Below are positions 54,294 to 62,023 of a stretch of DNA of 64,000 nucleotides, piece by piece. The position numbers and the translations under genes were made by a program. Within the stretch, counting starts at the first letter, position 1, and each line of letters opens with the position of its first letter. A model generated the notes under the pieces. It ran no database searches and was not told where the DNA came from. It worked only from the letters and a program-made list of their open reading frames with translations. This stretch comes from Lachnospiraceae bacterium MA2020 (GTDB lineage: Bacteria > Bacillota > Clostridia > Lachnospirales > Lachnospiraceae): contig JQKK01000007.1 in NCBI GenBank assembly GCA_000746015.1, positions 62,001 to 126,000 on the forward strand, written 5' to 3'.

Positions 54294-56141
54294 ATGGAAA
54301 AAGAAGAGTATCTTGGACTGTACAGACATTCATTAGCTCACATTCTTGCAAAGGCAGTAATCGAGATTTTTGGCAAGGAAAATGTTCAATATGCTATCGG
54401 ACCACAGGTTGACGACGGATGTTACTATGATTTCACACTTCCACGCCCTGTAACTGATGATGATTTCAAGACTATCGAGGATAAGATGCGTGAGATCATC
54501 AAGAGAAGAGAAGCATGGACAAGAAAGGAAGTTTCTAAGGCTGAGGCACTTGAGCTCTTTGCTGATCAGAAGTTCAAGAAGGAGCTTATCGTAGATCTTC
54601 CTGAAGACGAGATCATCACAGTATATTATACAGGTGATGACTATGTTGATCTTTGCCGTGGACCTCACGTAGAGAACTCTCAGGAGCTTATGAATGCCGC
54701 ATATAAGGTTAAGTCAGCTTCAGGAGCTTATTGGAGAGGCGATGAGAAGAGAGATCAGATGCAGAGAATCTATCTCTATGCTTTCCCTTCAAAGGATGAG
54801 CTCAAAGCACACCTTGCATGGGTAAAGGAAGCTCAGGAGAGAAACCATGTAAAGATCGGTAAAGACATGGAGCTCTTTATGTTCCAGGAGACTGCTCCGG
54901 GAATGGCTTACTGGCTTCCAAGAGGATGGAAGATGTATCAGGAGCTTATGAAGTTTTCTCGTGAAATTCAGGAGAAGCATGGCTATACAGAGATTTCAGC
55001 TCCTCTTGTAAATAACAAAAAGCTCTGGCTTATCAGCGGACACTGGGCTCACTATGTAAATAACATGTTCCTTGTTCCTGGCGTTACAAAGGGAACAAAG
55101 GCTACAGATACAATGAAGATTGACGAGTCTACAGCGTTCAATCAGATTGAGGCTATGTTCTCTATCGAGGCTGAGGATACAATGGCTGCTAAGCCGATGA
55201 ACTGTCCTAACGCAATGCTTACATTCAAGAGAAAGACACGTTCATATAAGGATCTTCCTATCCGTTACAGTGAGATGGATGTATTGCATCGTAAGGAAAA
55301 GTCTGGTGCAACAAACGGTCTTTTCAGAGTTCAGGAGTTCAGACAGGACGATGACCATACATTCGTAACAAATGAGCAGATCAAAGACGAGATCATGGAT
55401 GTTATCAGCATTGCTGATGAGATTTATAGCACATTTGGTCTTACATATCGTGCTGAGTTCTCTACAAGACCTGATGACTTCATGGGTGATATTGAGGTTT
55501 GGAATAAGGCAGAAGCTTCTCTTAAAGAGATTCTTGATGAGAAGTATGGCGAAGGCAAGTATGAGATTAATGCCGGTGATGGTGCTTTCTATGGTCCTAA
55601 GATCGATCTTCAGATAAAGGATGCTCTTGGACGTGAGTGGCAGTGCGGTACAGTACAGCTTGACTTCCAGCTTCCTCACAATTTTGAGCTTTCTTATAGC
55701 GACAGCGACGGAAGCATCAAGGAGCCTGTAGTTATCCATAGAGCTATTTTTGGTTCATTTGAGCGTTTCATCGGTATCATAACTGAGCACTTCAAGGGAG
55801 CATATCCTTTCTGGCTCAGCCCATATCAGGTTGGTATAGTTCCAATTCGTCCTGAGCACAATGAGTATGCAAGAAAGGTTGCAGAGATGCTTCAGGATGC
55901 AGGTGTTCGTGTTGAGGCTGATTACTCAGAAAACAACATGAAGACTAAGATCAAGAAGTTTAAGACTTTGAAAGATCCTTATATCCTTGTACTTGGTGAC
56001 AAGGAGGCTGCTGAGAATACTGTTTCTATCAATGTAAGAGGAAGCAACCAGCAGGTACAGGGTGTTGCACTCGATGCATTTGTTAAGGCTTGTGCAGAGA
56101 TGAACAAGTCAAGATGCCTTGATCTTAAAGTAGAATTCTAA
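54294..56141 (+). CDS. thrS: Threonyl-tRNA synthetase lacking the TGS domain
   Basis: 615 residues. It charges tRNA-Thr and edits Ser-tRNA. The protein starts straight in the editing domain: RHSLAHILAKA at 11-21 is the HxxxH metal motif, so the usual N-terminal TGS domain of about 60 residues is absent. Catalytic features are present: zinc ligands in KPMNCPNAML, YRAEFSTR, and VIHRAIFGSFERFIGI, and a normal anticodon domain. An insertion of about 30 residues lies between NNMF and KPMNCP (about 258-298). The ATG has AAAGGAC upstream; no in-frame extension could encode TGS because the SEC-C gene ends 24 bases before. There is no T-box leader. Confidence 0.93.
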   Translation: MEKEEYLGLYRHSLAHILAKAVIEIFGKENVQYAIGPQVDDGCYYDFTLPRPVTDDDFKTIEDKMREIIKRREAWTRKEVSKAEALELFADQKFKKELIVDLPEDEIITVYYTGDDYVDLCRGPHVENSQELMNAAYKVKSASGAYWRGDEKRDQMQRIYLYAFPSKDELKAHLAWVKEAQERNHVKIGKDMELFMFQETAPGMAYWLPRGWKMYQELMKFSREIQEKHGYTEISAPLVNNKKLWLISGHWAHYVNNMFLVPGVTKGTKATDTMKIDESTAFNQIEAMFSIEAEDTMAAKPMNCPNAMLTFKRKTRSYKDLPIRYSEMDVLHRKEKSGATNGLFRVQEFRQDDDHTFVTNEQIKDEIMDVISIADEIYSTFGLTYRAEFSTRPDDFMGDIEVWNKAEASLKEILDEKYGEGKYEINAGDGAFYGPKIDLQIKDALGREWQCGTVQLDFQLPHNFELSYSDSDGSIKEPVVIHRAIFGSFERFIGIITEHFKGAYPFWLSPYQVGIVPIRPEHNEYARKVAEMLQDAGVRVEADYSENNMKTKIKKFKTLKDPYILVLGDKEAAENTVSINVRGSNQQVQGVALDAFVKACAEMNKSRCLDLKVEF

Positions 56142-56157
56142 TCTAGCATTTATATTG

Positions 56158-56197
56158 AGTAAACGGCTGGTTTATCCTGCCGTTTACTGCTATTTTT
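56158..56197 (+). terminator. Terminator after thrS
   Basis: AGTAAACGGC (56158-56167) pairs perfectly with GCCGTTTACT (56179-56188), followed by GCTATTTTT. Confidence 0.85.
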
Positions 56198-56235
56198 AAA
56201 TAAACTATAAAATTTATAAAACTTAAAAATATCAC

Positions 56236-56264
56236 TTGACGAGTGAGAACAATTGTGATATTTT
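56236..56264 (+). promoter_or_regulatory. Promoter of the rplU operon
   Basis: TTGACG and TATTTT are separated by 17 bases; the leader to rplU is about 75 bases. Confidence 0.75.
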
Positions 56265-56270
56265 ATCAAG

Positions 56271-56345
56271 GTATGCCGCATGTCGTGGTTTAAGTCTGCA
56301 TGGTGCAGCACCAAAGGCAGCGAGTAAATAATTAGGAGGTGTCCT
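56271..56345 (+). ncRNA. Candidate ribosomal protein L21 leader
   Basis: The leader upstream of rplU is unusually GC-rich for an intergenic region here and can form compact hairpins: CTGCA/TGCAG and the overlapping GGTGC/GCACC, with GCCGC near its 5' end. An L21 leader family for autoregulation by L21 is known in Firmicutes. I assign it by position and structure, not by alignment. Confidence 0.5.
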
Positions 56346-56651
56346 ATGTACGCAATTATTGCAACAGGTGGAAAACAGTACAAGGTTTCAGAGGGAGATG
56401 TTATCCGTGTAGAGAAGCTCGACGCTGAGCAGGATAGTACTGTAACATTTGATCAGGTTCTTGCAATTGGCGGTGAGAAGCTTGCAGTAGGTAACGATGT
56501 TGCTAACGCTTCTGTTTCAGGTAAGGTTCTTGAGCAGGGTCGTGGTAAGAAGGTTATCGTATACCACTACAAGAGAAAGACTGGCTATCACAAGAAGAAT
56601 GGTCACAGACAAGCATACACAAAAGTACAGATTGAAAAGATCAACGCATAA
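56346..56651 (+). CDS. rplU: 50S ribosomal protein L21
   Basis: 101 residues beginning [20 protein letters not shown] and ending with the conserved [18 protein letters not shown] block. It is an early-assembling component of the large subunit. TTAGGAGGT precedes the ATG. First gene of the rplU-prp-rpmA unit. Confidence 0.97.
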   Translation: MYAIIATGGKQYKVSEGDVIRVEKLDAEQDSTVTFDQVLAIGGEKLAVGNDVANASVSGKVLEQGRGKKVIVYHYKRKTGYHKKNGHRQAYTKVQIEKINA

Positions 56652-56662
56652 GCTTTATTTGT

Positions 56663-56989
56663 ATGATTCGTGTGAATGTCTATAAAAGTAAAGATGGTAA
56701 GCTGAGAGGCTTTAAGTGCCTTGGTCATGCAGAATATGCTGATCCTGGTGAAGATATAGTCTGTGCAGCAGTATCAATGCTTGTTATCAATACAGTAAAC
56801 AGTATCAGTAAGTTTTTACCGGATGAATATATCACAGTAAATACAGATCAGGAATCTGGACTTATTGAATGTTACTTTGAAGACGAGCCTTCGGAACAGG
56901 CCATTTTACTTATGAAATCTATGCTTTTCGGATTAGAGAGTGTAGAGGAAAATTATCAAGGTAAATACCTTAGAGTAGAAAAGTATTAA
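56663..56989 (+). CDS. prp: Ribosomal-processing cysteine protease Prp
   Basis: 108 residues (YsxB family). The catalytic pair H22 ([14 protein letters not shown]) and C34 is in place. Prp removes the N-terminal extension of L27, which is essential in bacteria with extended L27. It lies between the genes for L21 and L27, the usual place, and its substrate is the next gene. Confidence 0.95.
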   Translation: MIRVNVYKSKDGKLRGFKCLGHAEYADPGEDIVCAAVSMLVINTVNSISKFLPDEYITVNTDQESGLIECYFEDEPSEQAILLMKSMLFGLESVEENYQGKYLRVEKY

Positions 56990-57002
56990 GGAGGAAAAGG
57001 CC

Positions 57003-57290
57003 ATGTTAAATATGAACCTTCAGTTCTTCGCTCATAAAAAGGGTGTAGGCTCAACAAAGAACGGTCGTGATTCTGAGTCAAAGAGACTTGGCGCTAAGAG
57101 AGCAGACGGACAGTTTGTTAAGGCTGGAAATATTCTTTACAGACAGCGTGGAACCCACATTCTGCCAGGAACAAATGTAGGCAGAGGCGGTGATGATACA
57201 CTTTTCGCTAAGATCGATGGTATCTGCAGATTCGAGAGAGTCGGCAAGTACAAGACTAAGGCTAGTGTATATGCTTTAGAGCAGGCTTAA
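57003..57290 (+). CDS. rpmA: 50S ribosomal protein L27 with cleavable N-terminal extension
   Basis: 95 residues. The N-terminus [14 protein letters not shown] carries the extension typical of Firmicutes; Prp is expected to cut after F9, so mature L27 starts [16 protein letters not shown], whose tail reaches the peptidyl transferase centre. AAGGAGG precedes the ATG. A terminator follows. Confidence 0.97.
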   Translation: MLNMNLQFFAHKKGVGSTKNGRDSESKRLGAKRADGQFVKAGNILYRQRGTHILPGTNVGRGGDDTLFAKIDGICRFERVGKYKTKASVYALEQA

Positions 57291-57324
57291 TTGTTTGTAA
57301 ATTATAGCGTAAAAGGCTTTATTC

Positions 57325-57361
57325 AAGGGTTTTGGACGTTTGTCTGAAACCCTTATTTTTT
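57325..57361 (+). terminator. Terminator between rpmA and obgE
   Basis: AAGGGTTT (57325-57332) pairs with AAACCCTT (57347-57354); GAC/GTC extends the stem inside, and ATTTTTTC follows. obgE may depend on read-through, since no clear promoter lies between. Confidence 0.85.
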
Positions 57362-57378
57362 CAATAGAAAGGATTTTC

Positions 57379-58674
57379 ATGTTCGCAGATAGTGCTAGAA
57401 TTATAATCAGATCCGGAAAAGGCGGAGATGGTCATGTAAGCTTTCGCAGAGAAAAATATGTTCCAGCAGGTGGTCCTGATGGAGGCGATGGCGGAAATGG
57501 CGGTTCTGTAATTTTTCAGGTAGACAGTGGAACAAATACATTATCGGATTTTCGCTTTAAGCGCAAGTTTTCTGCCGAAGACGGAAAAGAAGGTGCTAAA
57601 AAGCGTATGCATGGACGAAATGGCAAGGATATAATACTCAAGGTTCCTGCTGGTACAGTCGTTAAAGAAGCACAGACTGGCAAGGTAATCGTAGATATGT
57701 CTGGTGAGAATACTTGCGTAACCGTCCTGAGAGGTGGTCACGGTGGTAAAGGTAATCAGCATTTTGCTACGCCTACAATGCAAGCTCCTAAATATGCTCA
57801 GCCTGGCCAGGATGCAGTTGAACTTGAGGTTATTCTCGAGCTTAAATGTATAGCAGATGTTGGACTTGTTGGTTTCCCGAACGTTGGTAAGTCAACTCTT
57901 ATTACACGTGTCACAAATGCCAGACCTCAGATTGCAAATTATCCATTTACAACTATTCAGCCACATCTTGGAGTAGTAGATCTTCCGGATGGTGATGGAT
58001 TTGTAATTGCAGATATTCCAGGACTTATTGAAGGTGCATCAGAGGGCGTTGGTCTCGGACATCAGTTTCTTAGACATATAGAGCGTACTAAAGTACTTAT
58101 CCATCTTGTAGATGCTGCCTCAGTAGAGGGACGTAATCCTATAGATGATGTATATGCTATCAATAAAGAGCTCGCCGCATATGATTCAGAGATTACCAAT
58201 AAACCTCAGATCATTGCTGCAAACAAGGTAGATGTTATACAGCTGGAAGATGGTGAGGAAGATCCTGTTGAGCTTCTCAGAAAAGAGTTTGAGCCTAAGG
58301 GATTCAAGGTATTCCCTATCTCAGCAGCTACAGGAGATGGACTTACTGAGCTTATCAATGAAGTAAGAGAGATTCTTTCACATCATAAGGGTGAGACGAT
58401 CACTTACGAGCAGGAGTTCTTCCCAGAAGAGCATGTTGCAGATAAGCTTCCATATGATGTTTCATATGATGAGAAGAATGAATGGTATGTTCTTGAAGGC
58501 CCACGTATTGAAAAGATGCTTGGTTATACTAACCTTGAGTCTGAGAAGGGATTTATTTTCTTCCAGAAGTTCATACGTGAGATTGGTGCTATAGAAAAGC
58601 TTGAAGCATTGGGAATGGAAGAAGGAGATACTGTAAAGATTTACGGTTTCCACTTCGAATATTATAAGGACTAA
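57379..58674 (+). CDS. obgE: Obg/CgtA GTPase
   Basis: 431 residues: N-terminal glycine-rich Obg fold (MFADSARIIIRSGKGGDG, PDGGDGGNGGSV), a GTPase domain with G1 GFPNVGKST, G3 ADIPGLIEGA and G4 AANKVD, and a C-terminal OCT domain (EWYVLEGPRIEKML). It acts in large-subunit assembly and the stringent response. AGAAAGGA selects ATG 57379; an in-frame TTG at 57340 lies in the terminator loop and is not a likely start. Confidence 0.96.
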   Translation: MFADSARIIIRSGKGGDGHVSFRREKYVPAGGPDGGDGGNGGSVIFQVDSGTNTLSDFRFKRKFSAEDGKEGAKKRMHGRNGKDIILKVPAGTVVKEAQTGKVIVDMSGENTCVTVLRGGHGGKGNQHFATPTMQAPKYAQPGQDAVELEVILELKCIADVGLVGFPNVGKSTLITRVTNARPQIANYPFTTIQPHLGVVDLPDGDGFVIADIPGLIEGASEGVGLGHQFLRHIERTKVLIHLVDAASVEGRNPIDDVYAINKELAAYDSEITNKPQIIAANKVDVIQLEDGEEDPVELLRKEFEPKGFKVFPISAATGDGLTELINEVREILSHHKGETITYEQEFFPEEHVADKLPYDVSYDEKNEWYVLEGPRIEKMLGYTNLESEKGFIFFQKFIREIGAIEKLEALGMEEGDTVKIYGFHFEYYKD

Positions 58675-58685
58675 GGTATATTTAA

Positions 58686-58982
58686 ATGAATATTACAAGT
58701 AAACAAAGGGCTTATTTAAGAGGCCTTGCTATGACAACTGATCCTATTTTTCAGGTTGGAAAGTCAAGTCTTACACCTGAGATCACTTCAGCTATTGATG
58801 AAGCACTTGCTGCAAGAGAGCTGATAAAGATCAGTGTTTTGAAAAACTGTGATGATGATGCCCGTTCAATCGGTGAAGTCGTTGCAGAGCGTACTCGTGC
58901 TGTTCTTGTACAGGTTGTTGGAAAGAAGATCACTCTTTATCGTCCTGCAAAGAAACCTAAGATAGAGCTTCCAAGGGGGTAA
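58686..58982 (+). CDS. yhbY: YhbY/CRM-domain RNA-binding protein
   Basis: 98 residues covering a single CRM domain, with TSKQRAYLRGLA, FQVGKSSLTPE and the VLVQVVGKKITLYR end, as in YhbY/YqeI. It is linked to assembly of the large ribosomal subunit. It sits between obgE and nadD, as in many Firmicutes. Confidence 0.93.
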   Translation: MNITSKQRAYLRGLAMTTDPIFQVGKSSLTPEITSAIDEALAARELIKISVLKNCDDDARSIGEVVAERTRAVLVQVVGKKITLYRPAKKPKIELPRG

Positions 58983-58986
58983 GATC

Positions 58987-59589
58987 ATGCAGCACATCGG
59001 TATTTTAGGCGGAACGTTCAATCCTATTCATATAGGACATCTTATAATTGCAGAGCAGGCATATTCTCAGTTTAATCTCGATAAGGTTTTGGTTATGCCT
59101 AGTGGTGTATCATATTTTAAAGATGGGCAGGGGGTATTACCTGCTGAAGTTCGCCTTGAAATGACCAGATGTGCTGTAAATGATAATGATCACCTTGAAG
59201 TTTCTGATGTAGAAGTTAAACGTCCCGGAAACACTTATACTTCAGATACTCTATTACAATTGCATAGTCTTTATATTGATGCTCAGTTGTATTTTATCAT
59301 TGGAGCAGATACATTATATGATTTGGAAACATGGCATGAGCCAGCGATCATATTTTCGAATTGTGTAATATTGGTTTCGGTAAGAGATGATCATGGTATG
59401 TCTGATCTGCTTAGCAAGATAGATTATTATAAGATCAAATATAAGGCTGATATTAGGATTCTTAATACAACTAATATAGATATTTCTTCTACTATGATAA
59501 GGGATAACGTAAAAAGGGGAATATCGATAAAATATTATGTTCCAAATAGTGTCATAGACTATATTAAAAACAATAATTTATACCGATAA
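58987..59589 (+). CDS. nadD: Nicotinate-nucleotide adenylyltransferase
   Basis: 200 residues. It converts nicotinate mononucleotide and ATP to deamido-NAD. The nucleotidyltransferase motifs GGTFNPIHIGHL and DISSTMIRDNVKRG are present. The AAGGGGGT site overlaps the end of yhbY. It completes the NAD pathway whose earlier genes lie at 27-30 kb. Confidence 0.95.
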   Translation: MQHIGILGGTFNPIHIGHLIIAEQAYSQFNLDKVLVMPSGVSYFKDGQGVLPAEVRLEMTRCAVNDNDHLEVSDVEVKRPGNTYTSDTLLQLHSLYIDAQLYFIIGADTLYDLETWHEPAIIFSNCVILVSVRDDHGMSDLLSKIDYYKIKYKADIRILNTTNIDISSTMIRDNVKRGISIKYYVPNSVIDYIKNNNLYR

Positions 59590-59630
59590 TAGATATATGA
59601 ATTTTGTTTTTTATACCTTGGAGGTCATAT

Positions 59631-60209
59631 ATGACTGAAGAAACTCGTTCTATTAAAAAGAAGATCAAAAAAGTTCTTGATAAAGATCGTTATCAGCATA
59701 CGCTTGGAGTAGCATATACAGCAGCATCTTTGGCAATGAGATATGGAGTTGATCTGGAGCGTGCTTTTCTGGCGGGTTTACTGCATGACTGTGCTAAAAA
59801 TATACCTAATGATGATAAATTTCAGCTTTGCCGCAAATATAAAGTCAAGCTTAATGATGTAGAGAAAAAGGCTCCATATCTAATACATGCAAAACTTGGT
59901 GCAACTCTTGCGGAAAAGTTGTATGGTGTTAAAGATGACGAGATCGTTAATGCTATAAAGTATCACACTACTGGCAGACCTGGTATGACTTTACTTGAGA
60001 AGATCATATTTACAGCTGACTATATTGAGCCCGGTCGTTCAAATGCTCAGAATCTCAATGAGATTCGCCAGCTGTCATTTATAGATCTTGATGCCGCAGT
60101 TACAAAAATACTCTATGATACATTGCAGTATCTTGAAACTAAAGACCAGCTTATCGATCCTATGACCCAGATGACTTACGACTATTATGCGGGCATAAGG
60201 ATTAAGTGA
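59631..60209 (+). CDS. yqeK: YqeK HD-domain hydrolase
   Basis: 192 residues of the HD superfamily with metal ligands in YQHTLGV, AGLLHDCAKN and the later YHTTGRP and TADYIEPGR motifs. YqeK of Bacillus hydrolyses diadenosine tetraphosphate symmetrically. TTGGAGGT selects ATG 59631. Usual neighbours nadD and rsfS flank it. Confidence 0.93.
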   Translation: MTEETRSIKKKIKKVLDKDRYQHTLGVAYTAASLAMRYGVDLERAFLAGLLHDCAKNIPNDDKFQLCRKYKVKLNDVEKKAPYLIHAKLGATLAEKLYGVKDDEIVNAIKYHTTGRPGMTLLEKIIFTADYIEPGRSNAQNLNEIRQLSFIDLDAAVTKILYDTLQYLETKDQLIDPMTQMTYDYYAGIRIK

Positions 60210-60241
60210 CTTTGATATTATTGTTGAAAGGCTAATCAGAT

Positions 60242-60595
60242 ATGGAAAGAAATACTGAGAAACTTGTAAAGATTGCAATCAATGCTCTTGAAGATAAGAA
60301 GGGCGAAGACATAAGTGTACTCAATGTAGGTAAGATCACTATCATTGCTGATTATTTTGTTATCGTAAGCGGAAACAATCCAAATCAGGTGCAGGCTCTT
60401 GCGGATAATGTAGAAGATACCCTTACAAAGGAAGGCATTGAGCCAAAGAGTAAAGAGGGATACATGAACGCAAACTGGATCCTTATGGATTACGGCGATT
60501 TTGTAGTACATATTTTTGATAATGAGAGCCGTTCTTTCTTTGATCTTGAGAGAATCTGGAAAGATGCAGATAAAGTAGTAATTGAAGAAATGTAA
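60242..60595 (+). CDS. rsfS: Ribosomal silencing factor RsfS
   Basis: 117 residues with the DUF143 pattern GEDISVLNV, DYFVIVSGNNPNQVQALADNV, NWILMDYGDFVVHIF and FDLERIW. It binds L14 and blocks subunit joining under starvation. Last gene of the rplU-to-rsfS block; a strong terminator follows. Confidence 0.95.
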   Translation: MERNTEKLVKIAINALEDKKGEDISVLNVGKITIIADYFVIVSGNNPNQVQALADNVEDTLTKEGIEPKSKEGYMNANWILMDYGDFVVHIFDNESRSFFDLERIWKDADKVVIEEM

Positions 60596-60607
60596 ATAGA
60601 AGTAAAT

Positions 60608-60657
60608 AAAAGGTGTTGGTAAATTGATTATCTGAAATCTATTTACCAACACCTTTT
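60608..60657. terminator. Bidirectional terminator between rsfS and lexA
   Basis: A perfect 17-base inverted repeat, AAAAGGTGTTGGTAAAT with ATTTACCAACACCTTTT, with T-runs on both strands. Confidence 0.93.
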
Positions 60658-60673
60658 TTACGGATTTAATTAC

Positions 60674-61303
60674 TTATCTATAAAGTCTGAATACACCAAA
60701 AACCTTACCTAGAATCTGACAATCATCAACGATTATAGGATCCATTGCATCATTCTGGGGCTGAAGACGGATATGACCGTTTTCACGATAAAATGTCTTA
60801 ACAGTAGCACTATCATCAATAAGTGCAACAACTGTATCACCATTCTCAGCATCTTCACAGGTTTTTACGAAAATCTGATCTCCGTTCATGATGCCCATAT
60901 TTACCATGCTGTCGCCCTGTACTTTAAGAACAAAAGCATCTGAAGATCCCATATCCTTTGGGAGCATATCAGTCGGGATAGGGAAATATCCCTCAATATT
61001 CTGCTCTGCGAGTATAGGCTGTCCTGCAGCTACAGAACCAACAACAGGGATGCTTGTCATCTCTGTTCTTACCATCTCAAAGCCTTCATCAAGGATTTCG
61101 ATGGCACGTGGCTTTGTCTGATCACGACGAATATAGCCCTTTTTCTCAAGTGTCTCAAGATGTGAATGGACAGAAGATGTTGAACGAAGGCTGACTGCCT
61201 CGCAAATCTCACGAACTGATGGTGGAAATCCTCTATCAAGAATCTGACTCTTTATATACTCTAAAATCTCTGACTGTTTTGCTGTCAACGGAATTCGTTC
61301 CAT
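60674..61303 (-). CDS. lexA: LexA SOS repressor
   Basis: 209 residues: N-terminal winged helix ([33 protein letters not shown]), the self-cleavage site A93-G94 (SVAAGQPIL), and the catalytic dyad S132 (GDSMVNMG) and K169 (TVKTFYRE). It should repress SOS genes until RecA-ssDNA triggers autocleavage. The ATG has a GGAGGC site. It is divergent from a YneA-like gene with operator sequences between. Confidence 0.96.
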   Translation of the reverse strand: MERIPLTAKQSEILEYIKSQILDRGFPPSVREICEAVSLRSTSSVHSHLETLEKKGYIRRDQTKPRAIEILDEGFEMVRTEMTSIPVVGSVAAGQPILAEQNIEGYFPIPTDMLPKDMGSSDAFVLKVQGDSMVNMGIMNGDQIFVKTCEDAENGDTVVALIDDSATVKTFYRENGHIRLQPQNDAMDPIIVDDCQILGKVFGVFRLYR

Positions 61304-61350
61304 ACTATTAATGCCTCCATAGTAAAATCAACTTTTTGAATATCACATAT

Positions 61351-61378
61351 ATAATAACATATTTTGTTCATTTTGCAA
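61351..61378 (-). promoter_or_regulatory. Candidate lexA promoter
   Basis: On the minus strand TTGCAA (61373-61378) and TATTAT (61351-61356) are 16 bases apart. The -35 lies inside one arm of a long perfect dyad. Confidence 0.5.
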
Positions 61379-61407
61379 ACATATATTCAGAAAATATGTT
61401 TGCAAAA
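61371..61407. promoter_or_regulatory. Perfect 14-bp dyad over the lexA -35
   Basis: TTTTGCAAACATAT (61371-61384) and ATATGTTTGCAAAA (61394-61407) are perfect inverted copies around nine bases. There is no T-run, and it lies in a promoter, so an operator is more likely than a terminator. It differs from the GAAC-N4-GTTC LexA box. Confidence 0.6.
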
Positions 61408-61423
61408 ATTTGTTCGCAAACTA

Positions 61424-61452
61424 TTGACAAGCAAATGGGTGTTCGTTATAAT
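61424..61452 (+). promoter_or_regulatory. Consensus promoter of the YneA-like gene
   Basis: TTGACA (61424-61429) and TATAAT (61447-61452) are both perfect and exactly 17 bases apart. Such a strong promoter needs repression, which the LexA box immediately downstream can supply. Confidence 0.9.
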
Positions 61453-61460
61453 TCGAATAC

Positions 61461-61472
61461 GAACGATAGTTC
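61461..61472 (+). promoter_or_regulatory. LexA box
   Basis: GAACGATAGTTC, preceded by C, matches the Gram-positive LexA consensus CGAAC-N4-GTTCG in all but the last base. It covers the expected transcription start, 8 bases after the -10. Further GTTCG/CGAAC half-sites occur at about 61412, 61441, 61482 and 61495, including the dyad ATTGTT-CGC-AACAAT. Confidence 0.8.
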
Positions 61473-61517
61473 ACAACAATTGTTCGCAACAATAGTTCGA
61501 AAAGGAGAGCGCCTGAT

Positions 61518-61874
61518 ATGAGAGCACAGTACTACGGTCATCACAGAAATAGAAGAAGAAATTATTCACATTCCAGATATGGAGATATATTTATATTTAT
61601 CGTGATAGTATTGCTTGTATTGTTTATATATCAGAGGTTTTCAATCAAAACGGTAAATGCTTCTGTACAGGAAGAAAGGTATAAGTATTACACCAGTGTT
61701 ATGGTGAACTCCGGTGATACGTTAAGCAGTATTGCTTCAAAATATATTTCGGACGAGTACGGAAGTATTTCGGATTATATTGATGAGGTTAAGGAGATGA
61801 ATTACTTAGATAGCAATTGCATGATCCATTCTGGAGAATATATCGTAGTTTCGTATTATGGATTAAAAGAGTAG
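61518..61874 (+). CDS. Small membrane LysM protein, YneA-like SOS division inhibitor candidate
   Basis: 118 residues: a basic N-terminus (HHRNRRRNYSHSR), one membrane helix (about 23-41), and an extracytoplasmic LysM domain (about 62-114, VNSGDTLSSIASKYI...IHSGEYIVV). This is the layout of YneA, which blocks cell division in the SOS response of Bacillus. The gene is divergent from lexA and has a LexA box on its promoter, the same arrangement as lexA-yneA. AAAGGAGAG precedes the ATG. Sequence similarity to YneA is only at domain level, so the division-inhibitor role is a strong inference. Confidence 0.82.
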   Translation: MRAQYYGHHRNRRRNYSHSRYGDIFIFIVIVLLVLFIYQRFSIKTVNASVQEERYKYYTSVMVNSGDTLSSIASKYISDEYGSISDYIDEVKEMNYLDSNCMIHSGEYIVVSYYGLKE

Positions 61875-61933
61875 TTGTAAATTGTCGAAAATGCACAAAA
61901 AGACATACATCTAATATATTGGTAGAACTATTG

Positions 61934-61962
61934 TTACTCAATTAAACTAACTATGTTATAAT
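61934..61962 (+). promoter_or_regulatory. Promoter of the GltD-like/hydrogenase operon
   Basis: TTACTC and an extended -10 TGTTATAAT are separated by 17 bases, about 60 bases before the start codon. Confidence 0.6.
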
Positions 61963-62023
61963 TCATTTGTTATTATGTATAAAAATTGGCTGCAAAAAAT
62001 AACATGAGTTGGAGGAATTGAGT

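Noticed and set aside
55242-55739. A 165-codon open frame antisense to thrS
   Set aside because: It covers the conserved catalytic region of thrS on the opposite strand; no start signals or protein family.
61336-61521. A 61-codon open frame between lexA and the LysM gene
   Set aside because: It runs through the promoter, the LexA box and the dyads, and its end overlaps the ribosome binding site of the LysM gene.
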